Assembly: GCA_024291935.2 (NCBI GenBank)
Contig: CM044309.1
Coordinates: forward strand, 35,612,001 to 35,676,000
Direction of reading: 5' to 3'
From: Okapia johnstoni
Taxonomy: Eukaryota; Chordata; Mammalia; Artiodactyla; Giraffidae
DNA: 64,000 bases
Each line of letters opens with the position of its first letter. Position 1 is the stretch's first letter. A program made the position numbers and the translations under genes. The notes under the pieces were generated by a model. It was not told the DNA's origin and ran no database searches. It worked only from the letters and a program-made list of their open reading frames with translations. Below, one piece after another: positions 12,060-24,340 of the stretch.

Positions 12060-12475
12060 CACTCCTCAGACAGAGTGCCCAGTAGGGCTTTGCCCAGATA
12101 TACTCTTCAAGAGCTCACAGCTTTCCACAAGATGCTAGCTAAGTTGATTGATAACATCATGGCTGCATTCTTCACTGTGCGCTGCCCTCAGAAGCAGAGA
12201 GCTGTATTGCCCAAGGCTAGGCTCCTTGTCTGTCTGCTGATGGAGTGCAGCGACCCGTTATCTTTAGCTGGATAATTCTGAAGAGCCATGCGGTTCTCCA
12301 TACAATTGGCAGAATACTCCATTGTACCACACAGAGGGTCAACTTCTTCCTCTCTCAATTCCTACCTTCCTCATTTCCTAACAGAAGTAGCTACCAGTGC
12401 CTCTTCCCAACAAACTTTCCAAATACAGCTCTCTGTCTGAGTCTGTTTCTGAGAACACAGCCTAAGCAAGCCTGC
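12060..12475 (+). repeat. Possible relic of an old LTR
   Basis: The end of this stretch ('ctgtttctgagaacacagcc' then 'taagcaagcc') resembles the terminal part of old mammalian LTRs, preceded by a CT-rich and AATACA-type signal region. No boundaries or target duplication could be defined, so the call is weak. Short overlapping open frames here are not convincing genes. Confidence 0.25.
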
Positions 12476-12545
12476 TAGTTATCTTCAGTGATGGCAGAGG
12501 TGGCTGTGTTTGACATTAACTGCTCCTCAAATCGTGAATGAATAA

Positions 12546-12660
12546 GTTGTTGTTCAGTTACTCAGTTGTGTCCAGCTCTTTGCAACCCCATGAACTGCAG
12601 CATGCCAGGCCTCCCTGTCTTTCACTATCTCCCAGAGTTTGCTCAATTCCCTTCAAACTC
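12546..12660 (-). repeat. BovB 3' end, short fragment
   Basis: Begins 'gttgttcagttactcagttg' and 'caaccccatgaactgcag', the reverse complement of the BovB 3' end, then 'ctttcactatctcccagag'. Truncated after about 115 bases. Confidence 0.8.
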
Positions 12661-13449
12661 AAGTGTACTGATATACAGGATCAATTTTGTTTATTTTCTG
12701 CCCGCAGTCATTCATTCATTCCAAGGGATTTCTTCTACACTGGACTACAATCTTCAAGCTCAGAGGACACTACTGAAAACCCTCAGAGTAATCATTACCA
12801 AAGAGCATTGTTCTTCAGATAGACTGTTCTTTCAGAGTTTCTAGGCAGGATCTAATCAATAACAAATTCATCTTCAAGTGTTGTCATGCATTTTGCTTTC
12901 TGTTTGTTCCAGAACAATACCAAACCCAAGGTTGATCTTGGAGTTTCTAATATCTTTCACAAATTTCAGGTCAATATATGATTAGGTCACTTACAGAAAA
13001 TTTATCTGATTTACTTCAAAAGAGATAGAAGTTATATTCTTATGGCTACTGCTATGGAATTGAAAATGATATTTATTTCTTTTTCTGAATAATGACAGAC
13101 TCATAACCATTATTAAATGCTAGCTTAAATTCCACAATATACCAGAGACCTCTTCTCACTAGATCATTTTCTTCATGATTGCCTTCAGTTTTGAAATTCT
13201 GGTAGTCAATTAAGTCATTATGACTTAGTAAATGCTAATATAAGGACTTAATTTCCCTTCTGATTCCATGCTTTCCAAACCCGACTAAAAGACTTTTAAA
13301 GACCTTTAAAGATCTTTTTATGTTACTCTTATATTCTCTAGAGTGTTTAGCATAGTGGTTATAATTTATGCCAGTTGTAATAGTGACATGCAGTTCATCT
13401 GTAAAAAACCAAGCCTGAAATCTAAGTGGTACTAATTACAACTTTCTAC
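12661..13449. other. Unassigned AT-rich DNA
   Basis: No gene or repeat recognised. Confidence 0.4.
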
Positions 13450-13680
13450 TCTATAGAGAGGAACTATAGGGTTGTGGTTAGGGAGTGGCACTCTAACAGC
13501 AAATTTGAGTTCAAATCCCAGGACCACAGGATTCCAGCTGTTGACTTTGGCAAATCATTTAATATCCTTGAACTTCAATTTTCTCTTTAAAAGCTTCATA
13601 GTAAGAGTTCTTATCTCTCAGAATTACTGGACGTATTAATGGCCCACTTAATAAATAAAAGTATTTACTGCAGTGATTGA
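13450..13680 (+). repeat. MIR SINE, near full length
   Basis: Shows the MIR order: 'gttgtggttagggagtggca', 'gagttcaaatcccaggacc' (B box region), 'ctgttgactttggcaaatca', 'cttcaattttctctttaaaa' and the weaker 3' part. Clear despite divergence. Confidence 0.75.
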
Positions 13681-13764
13681 TGAATGCTTATTATTATTAT
13701 ATTGAAATATTATTACAACACAAGTTTGGATTCACTGTTACAAAGAAAAGACTAGTATTATACG

Positions 13765-13974
13765 TTGTTCTTGTTTAGTCGCTAAGTTGTGTCCAATTCT
13801 TTGTGACCCCATGTACTAGCCCACCAGGCTCCTCTGTCCATGGGATTTTCCAGCAAGAATACTGGAGTGGGTTGCCGCTTCCTACTCTGAGGGATCTTCC
13901 GGACCCAGGGAAGGAACTTGCATTTCCTGAATTGGCAGGCAGGTTCTTTACCACTGAGCCACCAGGGAATTCTG
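13765..13974 (-). repeat. Bov-tA SINE with target duplication
   Basis: Reverse complement of Bov-tA from the tail ('gtttagtcgctaagttgtgt') to the tRNA head ('ttctttaccactgagccacc'). A 12-base direct repeat flanks it: 'tagtattatacg' at 13753-13764 and 'tagtattgtatg' at 13975-13986 (two transitions). Confidence 0.9.
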
Positions 13975-13986
13975 TAGTATTGTATG

Positions 13987-14398
13987 TAAATAGTATTAAA
14001 AACAAAACACTTTTCTATTTAACATCTTTCTGGTCTTTTTTCTAGTTAAAATGACTTGGGTTTATAAACAAAATGAAATATTTTTTAGGGACAGAACAAT
14101 GTCATAACATGGTCATGGGGACCTTCCTTCCAGACTGACAAAATATAGGAAATTCTGTCCAAGGGAGGAGAAGAACGTGTTTCTGTTCCCATTTGTTCAT
14201 GCTAGGTGTTCACCATCTGACCTTTTCCATCTGACTTCACTGTGCCATGATTTGCTATGAACTCCCCAGAAAACCCTGAGTTCCATCTTCATTGTGTCTT
14301 GCACTAACTGTGAACCAAGATGTCTCATTTCTTCATCCTTCAGTCTTCAATTTTTACTCTCTAAGTGAGAATGGAGAAGGATCTGAAGAGGATACATT
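13987..14398. other. Unassigned DNA
   Basis: No gene or repeat recognised. Confidence 0.4.
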
Positions 14399-14890
14399 GT
14401 GTTAGTTGTCTTTTGCTGTGTTACAAACTACCACAAACTTAGCAACTTGAAACAGCAAATATTTACTACCTCATAGTTTCTCCAGGTCAGATATCTGGGC
14501 ATGATTTAGGGGGGTACTTCTGGCTAAAAGTCTCTTCGGAGGTTGTTGTTAGATGGTCAGTCAAAGCTGAGGTTTCATCTAAAGGCTTTCCTGAGGAAGT
14601 CCACTCCAGAACTGTTTAGCATAGTTGTCCAAATTCAGTTCCTCTGGGGTTGTTATACTGAGAGTCTCAGAGGCTTTCAGAATGTTGTCTGAAGGCTTCC
14701 CTCTTGTCACAAGGGTGTCTCCATAGAGGAAGGAACAAGATGGTGGAAGTGACATTTCATCACCCCTGCAAACTTCTGTTCTCTAGAAGCAAGTCATCAG
14801 GTCCAGCTTTCATTCAAGTGCAGAGATTACAGAAGAACATGAATACCAGGAAGCAGGGCTCATAGAGATCATCCAAGAGACTGCCTAACA
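14399..14890 (+). repeat. Old mammalian interspersed repeat (family not assigned)
   Basis: Matches a well-known mammalian repeat type: 'ttgctgtgttacaaactacc', 'cacaaacttagcaacttgaa', 'ctcatagtttctccaggtca', then 'gaagcaagtcatcaggtcca' and 'gaataccaggaagcaggg' near the end. A shorter piece of the same family lies at 59970-60108. I am not certain of the family name. Confidence 0.65.
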
Positions 14891-16880
14891 AATCAGTCAT
14901 GACTGAGACACGATTTACCGGCTGCATCTATAGAAACATGCCAGAAACAATGCTGCTTCTTCATAAATGATACAATTTTTGAAGAAATATTTTCTCTGAT
15001 GTCTATTATAATAATTTCCCGAACCTCTCTCATTTGTATACATTTAGTCAAAATTACAGCGTTTTAACGATTGTCTGGAGCACTGTGATTCATAAAGTGG
15101 ACTGGAAATGAGAAGACTTGTTTATTTTTATCCCGGATGCCTCATGCACTTACTGTTGACTCTCACTTAGAAAGTCGCTACGTAGCTGTCTCTTTCTCAT
15201 CTATAAAACAGGCGGCAACCATTTTAGCTTACAAATAGTTGGACTATGAATCACATTTTTTAAAGGACACTTTACAGAGTGCTTTGAAATCATCTAAGTG
15301 GTCTTAATACCAGTCAATTTTAAACAACAGCAGAAACAACAAAAGCCACTCGTGCACTTGAAGTTCCAAGATACGTGTTAAGTTGTGTAAGAAAAATTTA
15401 CCAGCAGAAAGTTCTTGATTCCCCTTACTTGACTTTCCTGTAATTTTAAGATGACTTTGGAGATTTCTATTATTACCTGTATTTCATTTACAAATAAGAA
15501 GTATAATAATAGAACAAGTGATCAACTCAATAATATTAACTCAAAGTGAGAACTAATTTTGATGCCAGTTACTTCATACCCTGCCATTCCATTTTTTTTG
15601 TCTTAAAATATGAGCTTTGTGGACATTTAATGACAGCTATCTCAACTTGGAAATGCAAAGCCAATATATCTTGAAATAAAAACAGACTCTTCAAGTCATA
15701 TTTTGGCATTACAAAGTTAAAATTAGATCCCACTTCAAACAGGCTTCTTTAATTAGGAAATATCCCAAACAAAAGACCTCACTTCCCAAGGAACATCGAA
15801 CAATTATGCTAATTGAAATGGCCACTGTTTAAGTCTTGGGTGGATCTGAAGAAAGTTGTTATTCTGGCCTGAGTTTCCAACCACACTCATTTTGCTAAAT
15901 TGCATTTCTTTAGGAGACCAGCCTGATAGGCTACAAGTGTTACTAATTCTATTAAATACCTCCCCCCACTTTCATTATTCTTTCATACTGAACGATCAAA
16001 AACCTTAACCACTGTCAATTTTTAAATGATACAGTTCCATAAACAGATTGAAATACTTGAGTAACCACTTCATGATAATTAGGTTTTCCTGGTGACCACC
16101 CTGTTCCCTTTAATTTTCTCAAGCTGCAATTCTAAGTTATGCAAATCATAAAATGGTGTTTTGAAAAATATGCAATTTTATAGTTGGCTTAGATAATTTA
16201 ATTTGAAAATTGACAAGCATAATGTATACACTTACAGGAAAATAGGTTCAAATCTAAACAGCCCTATAACAACAGATTAAGCCATGTACATCTCTCTTTG
16301 CCCACACCTTCTTCCTCCTCTCCTGGTTTCCAAGTATCTGTGATCCAGAAGGACCTGTCCTTGCTTCCTTTAGGGAACATTTCAAGGAAAGCAAAGTAGT
16401 GGCAGGTAATCAGAGACATAAATTATTTCAAAAAACTTAGTGAACCTAATTTTTATCTACTGATGGAGCCATTTCGAGTATGTTTATGTGTGTTTATGCG
16501 TCGGTGTGAAACATTTGCCGATATTATAAATAACCCAGAAGGGAAATTTTAAGTGGATTGCCAATTAGAAATTTCCAGTGTTTTCTTCCCTTCCATAATT
16601 AGGCTCCTTTTTCACCGTTTCCACATCTTTTCCCAAATTTCTTCTCTTTTACTTGATTTCATTCCTGATCTGCACATTAACGCATTTTCTTTTGTTCAGG
16701 TTTTTTCTTCAAAGGTTCTCCATCTCTTCAATTGGGCACATCAGTTAGAGTTTATGATCTCTGTATCTGTAATTTTAACAAAATATACAGCATATCAAGT
16801 TTAGATACAGCTTCATTTAACATTCTTCTGAACTTATCTTCTTTCTTCTGTCTTTTTTCTTTAAATTAGCTTATCTATCT
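14891..16880. other. Unassigned AT-rich DNA
   Basis: No gene. A MIR-like stretch at about 15110-15215 ('gtctctttctcatctataaa') is suggestive only. From 16560 the + strand is T/C-rich, giving low-complexity open frames that I reject as genes. Confidence 0.4.
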
Positions 16881-16990
16881 ATTTTTTCACTTTACAATAT
16901 TGGATTTGTTTTGCCATACGCTGACACGGATCTGCCATGGGTGTACACGTTTTCCCCTTCCAGAAGCTCCCTCCCACCTCCTTCTTTCTT
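16881..16990 (-). repeat. Ruminant L1 3' UTR fragment
   Basis: Contains 'ctttacaatattggatttg', 'ttttgccatacgctgacac' and 'ctgccatgggtgtacacgtt', the antisense of the ruminant L1 3' end (compare the + strand copy at 745-795). Strongly 5'-truncated. Confidence 0.75.
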
Positions 16991-17639
16991 CTGTGTCTTA
17001 TTTTTTCCGTGTAACATTATTTTATGTTCTTGTCACCTTCTGCTTTATTGGTTTATCTCATTTGACTCCTTTCTTATTTGCAACCCTATCTGGCCACAAG
17101 TAGCTAGACGTCTTGAAGCTATTTCTGCTTTCAATGAGTTTTTGTTTTGTTTTAATTTTTTCTTGAGTTACTTCATTCCTGTTCTTATTTAAAACAGAAA
17201 TTGATTAAAAAGAGGACCTTGGATAAACGGTTCTCTTTCATTTTTTAAAAATTGGTTTTATATTCTCCATAGTATCAAAATACAAAACACTGTATATGCA
17301 AAGTTTTTAATTAAATGTTGCTTTGTAAGCCTAGAATAAAAAAGCAATAGTTATTTATGAATATATTGTGACTATATATACATATATATGTGAGTGTATA
17401 ATACATGTATATATATTCTTCTCTCCAGAAGTGATACTATTAAGAACTTGGTTTGCATAATTTAAATATTTAAAACATTGAAATATTTTTATGAAGATAT
17501 TACTCTCTAATTGTATATGCATATATTTTAATATGTGCATTATTATAATAAAAATTGTCGTGTCCCCTACAAAATGTATTATATGTTATTATCACCTAAG
17601 TGAAAACAGACATATTTTTAAGCCTATGCTTATTATAAA
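16991..17639. other. Unassigned DNA, T-rich then AT-rich
   Basis: No gene seen. An ATATATA-rich patch lies at 17374-17415. Confidence 0.4.
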
Positions 17640-18190
17640 ATATGTATAAATATAATTTTTTTTCTAATCCTGAACTAGGTAGATGTGCCATAATTTATCT
17701 AATCAGCCCTCTGCTAATGGACATTTAGATTATTCAATATATTTCTATCACAAACAATACTGTAGCAGGAACATATCTCAAAAATCTCTTTCTTTTCCCA
17801 TCAGGAAGGTATTCCTGTGTGATGAATTCCTAAAATAAAATTGTTGCTTCAAGTAGTCATACTGATTTCCCTTCCAAAATATTGTACTCATTTATATCTC
17901 TATCAATATAACATGTGAGATCACCATTATTCTGATTTTGCCAATCTAAATAAAAAAAAATCTTTAGGCTGCATTTTCTGATTTTATTTTTTGATCCCTA
18001 GCAAACCTGAACCATTTTCACACATTTATTATTGTCTGTGCATTTTCTCTAAATATCTATCTCTTAAGTCCAGTTGATTTTATTTTTGGTTCTTTCTTAT
18101 TGCTTTCTATTACATGATTATTTAAAGTTTATATTTGGTTTGTATTGCATGTGATCTTTTAGGTTCTTTTTGTCTTTTTAGGATTCCTTT
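17640..18190 (-). repeat. Old L1M LINE, antisense ORF2/3' region
   Basis: Antisense L1 3' landmarks appear in order: 'ctgctaatggacatttagat', 'cacaaacaatactgtagcag', 'gtgatgaattcctaaaataa', 'ttctgattttgccaatctaa', then the 'cacacatttattattgtctg' region. Heavily diverged. Confidence 0.7.
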
Positions 18191-19862
18191 TGCAGAATAC
18201 TGTCATTTATAAATGAAGGTTTGACAATCCCTTCCAAACTGATATTTCTGAATCTAACAGTTGGGTTACTCAGGAAATTTGTCCCTCACACTTACATGCC
18301 TGACTTACAGCGCAGCTTCATGGGAGAGAAAGAGAGAAAGAAAGAGACAGAGAATCAGACATATCAAAACAGACAATTAATACATGATAGACTTCAAAGC
18401 AAGATCACTAACATAACATAGACCAAAATTTGTTAAATTGATGCAACTATTTTAGAATGGTGTGCTGCACATTGTGGAGATTAAGAATAGCTTTGAAGTC
18501 TCTGCAAGGAACAGCCCAAATGAATAACATCATCCTGCTTACTTATAAACACACAACACACCAAAGGAAATCTATTAAAAGTAAAGTAAGTTGGTAATCA
18601 CTAAGCATTATGCAAAAGAAAACAACATTTATCATAAAACTCTCAGGTCCGACAATGAGTATTTTCTAATGACATTTTCAGATTGGGGATTTTTCATTTA
18701 ATTCTAATTACTCCCTCAAACACAGCAGACTGCCTTGTACAAGTAAGAATGTGCTCTATCTGAAAATGGTGTTTGTGATTAGGGTTCTTTGTTCCTTAAT
18801 TTGTTAAGTATGCTCTGAAAATTATAGTGACAATGTGTATCTTTGTGAGTTTTCCTAGTTTATGCAATTTGGAGCATCCTAACTTTCATAGCAGCTGTTG
18901 TACCTTCTTTTCCATCTCCTCCTCTTCCTCATCCTTATTCTTGAGCTATTTCAATACTGACAGCCGTGCCAGGGTAATACACAGGTTATGAAGGTGTGGT
19001 TGTAGTAAACCGTTAGCATGTTTATTGTTCCTTGTCATGCCTTGTTATTTTGTCCATTTGGAAACTTTTAGAGAAACGGATGAAGTTGGGCATGTGTTCT
19101 TAGGTATAATAAAATACTCTGCTAATCCCAGCTCTTTTCTGGTCATTTTACCCCTTATCCAAACACAACAAGCAGCTTACAAGAGGGCTATGGAATTTTG
19201 GCTTCTCTAACAAAATCTTCCTTTTCTTTGTCTTTCTAAAATACTCAGAAAATGGGAAAGTTGAGGCTTCATGCATGGCAATTGCCTTCTCTATAATTCA
19301 GAGTACTCAACAGTAAAGTGTGTGTGTTCACTCACATGTGCTCATGACAGTAAATACTTCTCTCCTGGGAAGTAAATTCTGCATTTATAAATGAGGCAGT
19401 TATTAGAAAAGGTCATCATACTAGCTGACTGAGATGTGGGCATATAAGAAGCTAGCCTGAGATTCTTCTGGTTACCAGTTTAGAGTTCAGAGTCCCTTTT
19501 CTGTCTTTACTTATTCATCCTTACCTATCACAAAATAAACAAGTGCATAAAAAGTACCTCCATTTATCTCTAAGTTTCTTAGTATTAAACACTATGGGGA
19601 GTTTATAAAACTACTGCTGGGTAAAAATTAAATACTCTCAATACTTAATGCCTAGTGTATCTTGGTTAGTCCAGGTAAAGATTATACTTAAATAGGAGTT
19701 CAGCAAGTCTTTCTGAAAATTCAACTAAATATGATCATTTGGGAAAATCATCATTATCTTGATGCTTAGATTCTCTTATTAAGCAACTGTATGTGATGTA
19801 AAACACAAGATATACATTAACAGTAAATAGTCACCATGTAGAATGCACCATGTTCTTTAATG
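18191..19862. other. Unassigned AT-rich DNA
   Basis: Only a short purine-rich GAGAGAAAGAAAG patch (18325-18350) stands out. No gene. Confidence 0.4.
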
Positions 19863-19920
19863 CGGGCTTTCCTGGTGGCTCAGATAGTAAAGAATCTTCC
19901 TGTGATGCAAGAGGCCCGGG
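19863..19920 (+). repeat. Tailless, 3'-truncated Bov-tA head
   Basis: Only the tRNA-related head of Bov-tA is present ('gggctttcctggtggctcag' through 'gatgcaagaggcccggg'), 58 bases long, without the Bov-A body or any tail. It is flanked by 'ttctttaatg' (19853-19862) and 'tccttcaatg' (19921-19930), which agree at 8 of 10 positions with two transitions, as expected for an old target duplication. Confidence 0.75.
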
Positions 19921-19930
19921 TCCTTCAATG

Positions 19931-20410
19931 TTATGAAGATACTATAAGATGTTTATAGTTCATTACCCTGGAAATGAAACATTTCACGACAAACTATAGG
20001 AACTATAGTTGAGCTACATTTTAAAGGGTGCATCAGAGGAAAAACAATGCATGATAGTACTAATCATTTTAACACCTTAAGATCAGTGTGCCATAGGAAA
20101 GGTGTGTATGTGTGTGTACATACTGGGTCTCTTAACCCTCTTAACCTGGAATATAGGACTTGATCAATAAACTTCTGCTTTCCACATAAGCACAGAACAT
20201 GGTTTTATCCATCTCATTGTCAATATGTTTATCAGTAGTATTTTTGGTCCACATCTTTCTCTGAACCTCTTACTTTGTTGTCCCTAAATTTTAGACAACC
20301 CTTAGGTAAGTCTCTCAGTCTCTCCCTTTTTATCTTTGAAAATGAAAGAAAGGCACTTAGTTTGGTATATCTAACACCCTCAGGAAGCCAGAGTGAGAAT
20401 TTGAGAGACT
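19931..20410. other. Unassigned DNA
   Basis: A GT-rich patch lies at 20101-20119. A lone strong donor-like CTTAG|GTAAGT at 20302-20311 has no partner acceptor defining a sensible exon. Confidence 0.4.
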
Positions 20411-20423
20411 AGGTGAATGTAAG

Positions 20424-20760
20424 GCTTTCCCTGGTGACTCAGATGGTAAAGATATGCTTGCAATGTAGGGGACCTGGGTTTGATCCCTGGGTTGGGAAGA
20501 TCCCCTGGAGAAGGGGATGGCTATCCACTCCAGTATCAGGAAAGACTCTAATGCTGGGAAAGACCCTGATGCCGGGAAAGATCGAGGGCAGGAGGAGAAG
20601 CAGGCGACAGAGGATGAGATGGTTGAAGAGCATCACTAACCTAATGGACATGAGTTTGAGCCAACTCTGGGGAAAGTGAAGGACAGAGAAGCCTGGCATG
20701 CTGCAGTTCATGGGGGTCACAAAGAGTCAGACACCATTTTGGGACTGAACAGCAACAACA
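20424..20760 (+). repeat. Chimeric Bov-tA/BovB retroposon with target duplication
   Basis: The first ~118 bases (to about 20540) are Bov-tA: tRNA head, 'gatccctgggttgggaagat', up to 'ccactccagtat'. The sequence then switches to the BovB 3' end ('gaaagactctaatgctggga', 'agaggatgagatggttgaag', 'gcctggcatgctgcagttca') and finishes 'gggactgaacagcaacaaca'. The whole unit is flanked by 'aggtgaatgtaag' (20411-20423) and 'aggtgactgtaag' (20761-20773), 12 of 13 identical, so it entered as one piece. A short 'gctgggaaagaccctgatgc' / 'ccgggaaagat' duplication marks the junction region. Confidence 0.8.
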
Positions 20761-20773
20761 AGGTGACTGTAAG

Positions 20774-22089
20774 AGAAATTCTGAATTCTATGGAGACAAT
20801 GTATGAGTGCCAAAGAAAACCAGGCCATGCATTTCATGTTAAAATAAAACTCCATTTATAATAAGGATTGTGCTGTTTTTCACAATGTTGACATACATGA
20901 ACATGATATTATTTACCAAATTATACTAATTTGAGCATTCTCATGGATTTCTATCTTATATTTTGTCTTTAAAAAAAATTGCTTTAAATTCAAATATCAA
21001 TTTTTCGTAGCTTTATCCACATTTCTTTCAAGGTTTTTTCAGCATTCATGTCTGAAATTTTTACATGATTCCCTGAAAATTTGGACTTGATTCCCCTAAC
21101 ACCTAGAATCATTGTAGAAGATTCATAACATCATTGCTTAGAGTCTTCTGGGCTTATTGTCACATCAGATTCTGGAGCAGGTATTTTTGAATATCTTTTA
21201 AATACATAATTGTGGTCAGTTTCTTGGCAATATTTTACATTTTTTTTTAATAATATGCCTTTCCTTCTTTTATTAAGGTTCACAACTTCTCAGTAGTATA
21301 CTTCAAAATTAAATAGGTTTAATTCTACACTCTACCCTAGGGGAATACCTTATTGTCCTAGTAAAATGTCAACTCAGATAGGTGTTCATGCATCTGAGAG
21401 TTCTAAGTATCTCTTAGAATATTCTAATGCAGTCACCACTTACCACCAACAAATGGTTTCTTCTAGTTCTATAATATGTGGCAATTTCACATGAGGCTTT
21501 TGCGGACTGTCTGTGGCTCCTTCATCTGTGGCTAAAATGTTTGTTGCTTTTGCAATTTGCACTGATTGCTTAAGAAAAGAATGGTTTGTTTTGTAAGGGC
21601 TGCTTTTAGTTTAGTGGGTTCTGTGCATAGTTAGCTACAATGCTTTTATTTTGTGGTGATGGTCCAGATTGTGTTTTTTGGAGGCATTTATTGCATTCTT
21701 ACAAATTACACGTGTTACAGAAGGGCTGTTTTTATCCATACATGGAGAAGAGACACACACAGTACTTGATTGAGTAAAAAACCCAATGAAATAGGATCAT
21801 GTCTCACTGTCAAAATAAAGAAAAATGATGGAGTTAAGAAGGAACAAAGAAATACTTTTCTAGCATGCTTATTCCAAGTATTAGAATATTTTTATATTTT
21901 AAATGAGCTTAAGACATTTAATGTAGTTTTAATACCCTTAGTAACTTCGGGGAGCATATCAGCCTGGATGTTCTGTAATAAATAAGAATATATTGTTACT
22001 ATATGTTGTATATTATATTATCTGTAGTGTATATTGCATGATATTTATAAACACAGTTTTGTTTAGGTCTCAATATAGCATGCTGAAAA
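20774..22089. other. Unassigned AT-rich DNA
   Basis: No gene or confident repeat. Confidence 0.4.
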
Positions 22090-22215
22090 AGTATTATTTT
22101 CTTCTTTTACTGAGAAGAGAACTAAGCCTCTGGAAGTTTAGTAATTTGACAAAATTTGTGTGCCTAGTAGCAGGGCCAGAATTTTAATTTAGCTCTGATT
22201 CCAAATGCTCTGATC
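22090..22215 (-). repeat. MIR SINE fragment
   Basis: Antisense MIR phrases: 'ttttactgagaagagaact', 'gcctagtagcagggccagaa' and 'gattccaaatgctctgatca', corresponding to the usual 'lacking decay' order of the MIR 5' half. Moderately diverged. Confidence 0.55.
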
Positions 22216-22520
22216 ACTTAATTCTATAATCTCCCTAACAGCAATTACTCCAACATATTTATGTTTTCAATTTGGGAATTCCTTGTTATTCCTTGTTTTT
22301 AAGTAGCTTAATGATTTTTTTCACTTAGATAATTCCAAAAAATAAAATAATAAATCAAGCTTGCAAAAAATAAAATAAAAGTAGCCATGCAATCACCACC
22401 CAAAATGTCAAATGTAAACACAGAATTGACCAGCTTGATGTTTAAGTTGATGACTATTTCTTTCAAGGAGAGGAAGAAAGAAAGAAAGAGAAATGCCAGC
22501 ATCTCACATTTGGACTACAT
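22216..22520. other. Unassigned DNA
   Basis: Contains a short (GAAA)n patch at 22471-22487. No gene. Confidence 0.4.
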
Positions 22521-22532
22521 TTGCCTATGAAA

Positions 22533-22716
22533 GGGCTTCCCAGGTGGCTCAGCTGGTAAAGAATCTGCCTGTAATGTGGGAGACCTGGGTTTGATCCCTG
22601 GGTTGGGAAGATGCCCTGGAGAAGGGAAAGGCTACCCACTCCAGTATTCTGGCTTGGAGAATTCCATGGACTATGTCGCAAAGAGCTGGACATGACTGAG
22701 TGACTTTCACGTTCAC
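22533..22716 (+). repeat. Bov-tA SINE with internal deletion and target duplication
   Basis: Head 'gggcttcccaggtggctcag', then the Bov-A body, which jumps from 'ttccatggac' to 'tatgtcgcaaagagctgga', missing about 25 bases of the usual body. Flanked by 'ttgcctatgaaa' (22521-22532) and 'ttgcctattaaa' (22717-22728). Confidence 0.92.
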
Positions 22717-22728
22717 TTGCCTATTAAA

Positions 22729-24129
22729 TATATTAGGGGATACATTTTCCCTCTTATGAAAGAAGATGTTATTTCACAGATAAATATTAATAAGGGCTAA
22801 TGACTCAGAATAACTTTTATTCATCTTTTCTGACAGTAATGACCAAGATCTGCTATGTTTCCTAGTAATTTTTTTCATATTTATATATTAATTACTTTTC
22901 ATATGTCTACCTATACTAGACTATGAGTATTTTGAGGCTTTTTCAGATTCCTATTTCTGTGTTCTCCAGAAGCCCTGTCTCTTTCACTCATCTGAAGTCA
23001 ATTTTCTTTTAATATCTAATTAAACAGAGTGAGAACTAAGTCCTAGTATGACGGGGACCACTTAGCACCACTTGTTCTCCAAAAGATTATACTTATTCTT
23101 GGCATGTGTCACTCTGATGTCCTGCTTCTGACTAATTCACGATCTTTGATATTGACTAGCTTCCTGTATCTCTTAGGCATCAAGTAAACATCTTCACCCT
23201 CACGGACCTCCCACTTTGCTTCCTCTCATAAAGCAACAGAAGCACCAGGCTCTTCTGTTAAACAGATTTCTGATGATGATTTAGAGTAGAATTTTAAAAC
23301 ACACATTAGGTAGAAAATTTGAAATTGCATATTGATCATTATTAAAGAAGTCACTGACCCTTCTTTACCCTGATGGATTATTTTGCTCTTGGTATCTTCT
23401 TTAAGTACTGGCTGCTGCAGTCTTCTCCCCTCTTTCTCTCCTTAGAGATTCCTTTCCTTCAGCTCCGACTTCTCTGTTAGTCCTCTTCTCCCGACCCTCC
23501 TGGGGAAGAAGCACTGGACTTGCCAAATTCCTCTGCAAAGTGAATGAACTGTTTTGTTTAAACCTATTCCACTAGACTCTACACAGAAAAATTTGCTTGT
23601 CAAAACCATGTGATCCATTTAATATTTTTGTTCTCAGAGTTTGCCTAAAAGGTAAAAAGTCCCATCTCTAAATCGATTGTGGCTTTTCTCTCACGCTTTT
23701 AAACTAACATATTCTTATTTCTTTGCCTGTGTATTTGTTAAATATTTAAAACAAAAAGTACAAATGAGCCTTCTCTTCCTATTCTGTAGAGTTTAATTTT
23801 GCCTTTCTTTTGCAAACATAATACGTCAAAAATTATGTTTATTTATTTAGTCTTCATTAAGCACTTAATTTGTTCTCTGTTGACACTGTCAAATATAATT
23901 CTAATAAGGAAGAGCTATGTAATTTTTCAGTTTGCAGTATGCATATTAAAAAAGGAAAAACATGAAATTAATTTTAATAACATACTTTAATTCAATATAT
24001 CCAAGATTTTATCATTTCAACATGTAATCACTATACAACAGTGATGAGACATTGATGTCATTTTTTTTTTTTTGTATTATGTATTGAAAATCTCTTGTGT
24101 ATTTATCACTTCACTTTTATAGTTAGAAA
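22729..24129. other. Unassigned DNA
   Basis: No gene. A stretch near 22915-22970 loosely resembles an L2 3' end ('ctagactatgagtattttga'). A CT-rich patch lies at 23420-23500. Confidence 0.4.
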
Positions 24130-24340
24130 TAGCTGTGTGGCTGATGTTTGCTCTGTAGCCCAACACAATTCCAAGCACAAGTGAGTACTCCATGTCTTAC
24201 CTTATGCAACTCTCACAGTGGTCTGATTATTAATTCTATTGACAGATGAGGGAAAGGAAACCCAGAGAAATTAACTAAAGTTTTTAAAGTCACACATCTG
24301 TCTGAAGGCCAAAAATTGAATCTAGCCCCTTGTAAATGCA
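24130..24340 (-). repeat. MIR SINE
   Basis: Antisense MIR order: 'ccttatgcaactctcacag', 'ctattgacagatgagggaaa', 'cccagagaaattaactaaag', 'aaagtcacacatctgtctga'. These correspond to the standard 'acagatgaggaaactgaggc ... gtcacacagct' pattern. Confidence 0.75.

Noticed and set aside
20302..20311. Strong splice donor-like CTTAG|GTAAGT
   Set aside because: The nearest acceptor-like site leaves an exon of about a dozen bases; no supporting structure.
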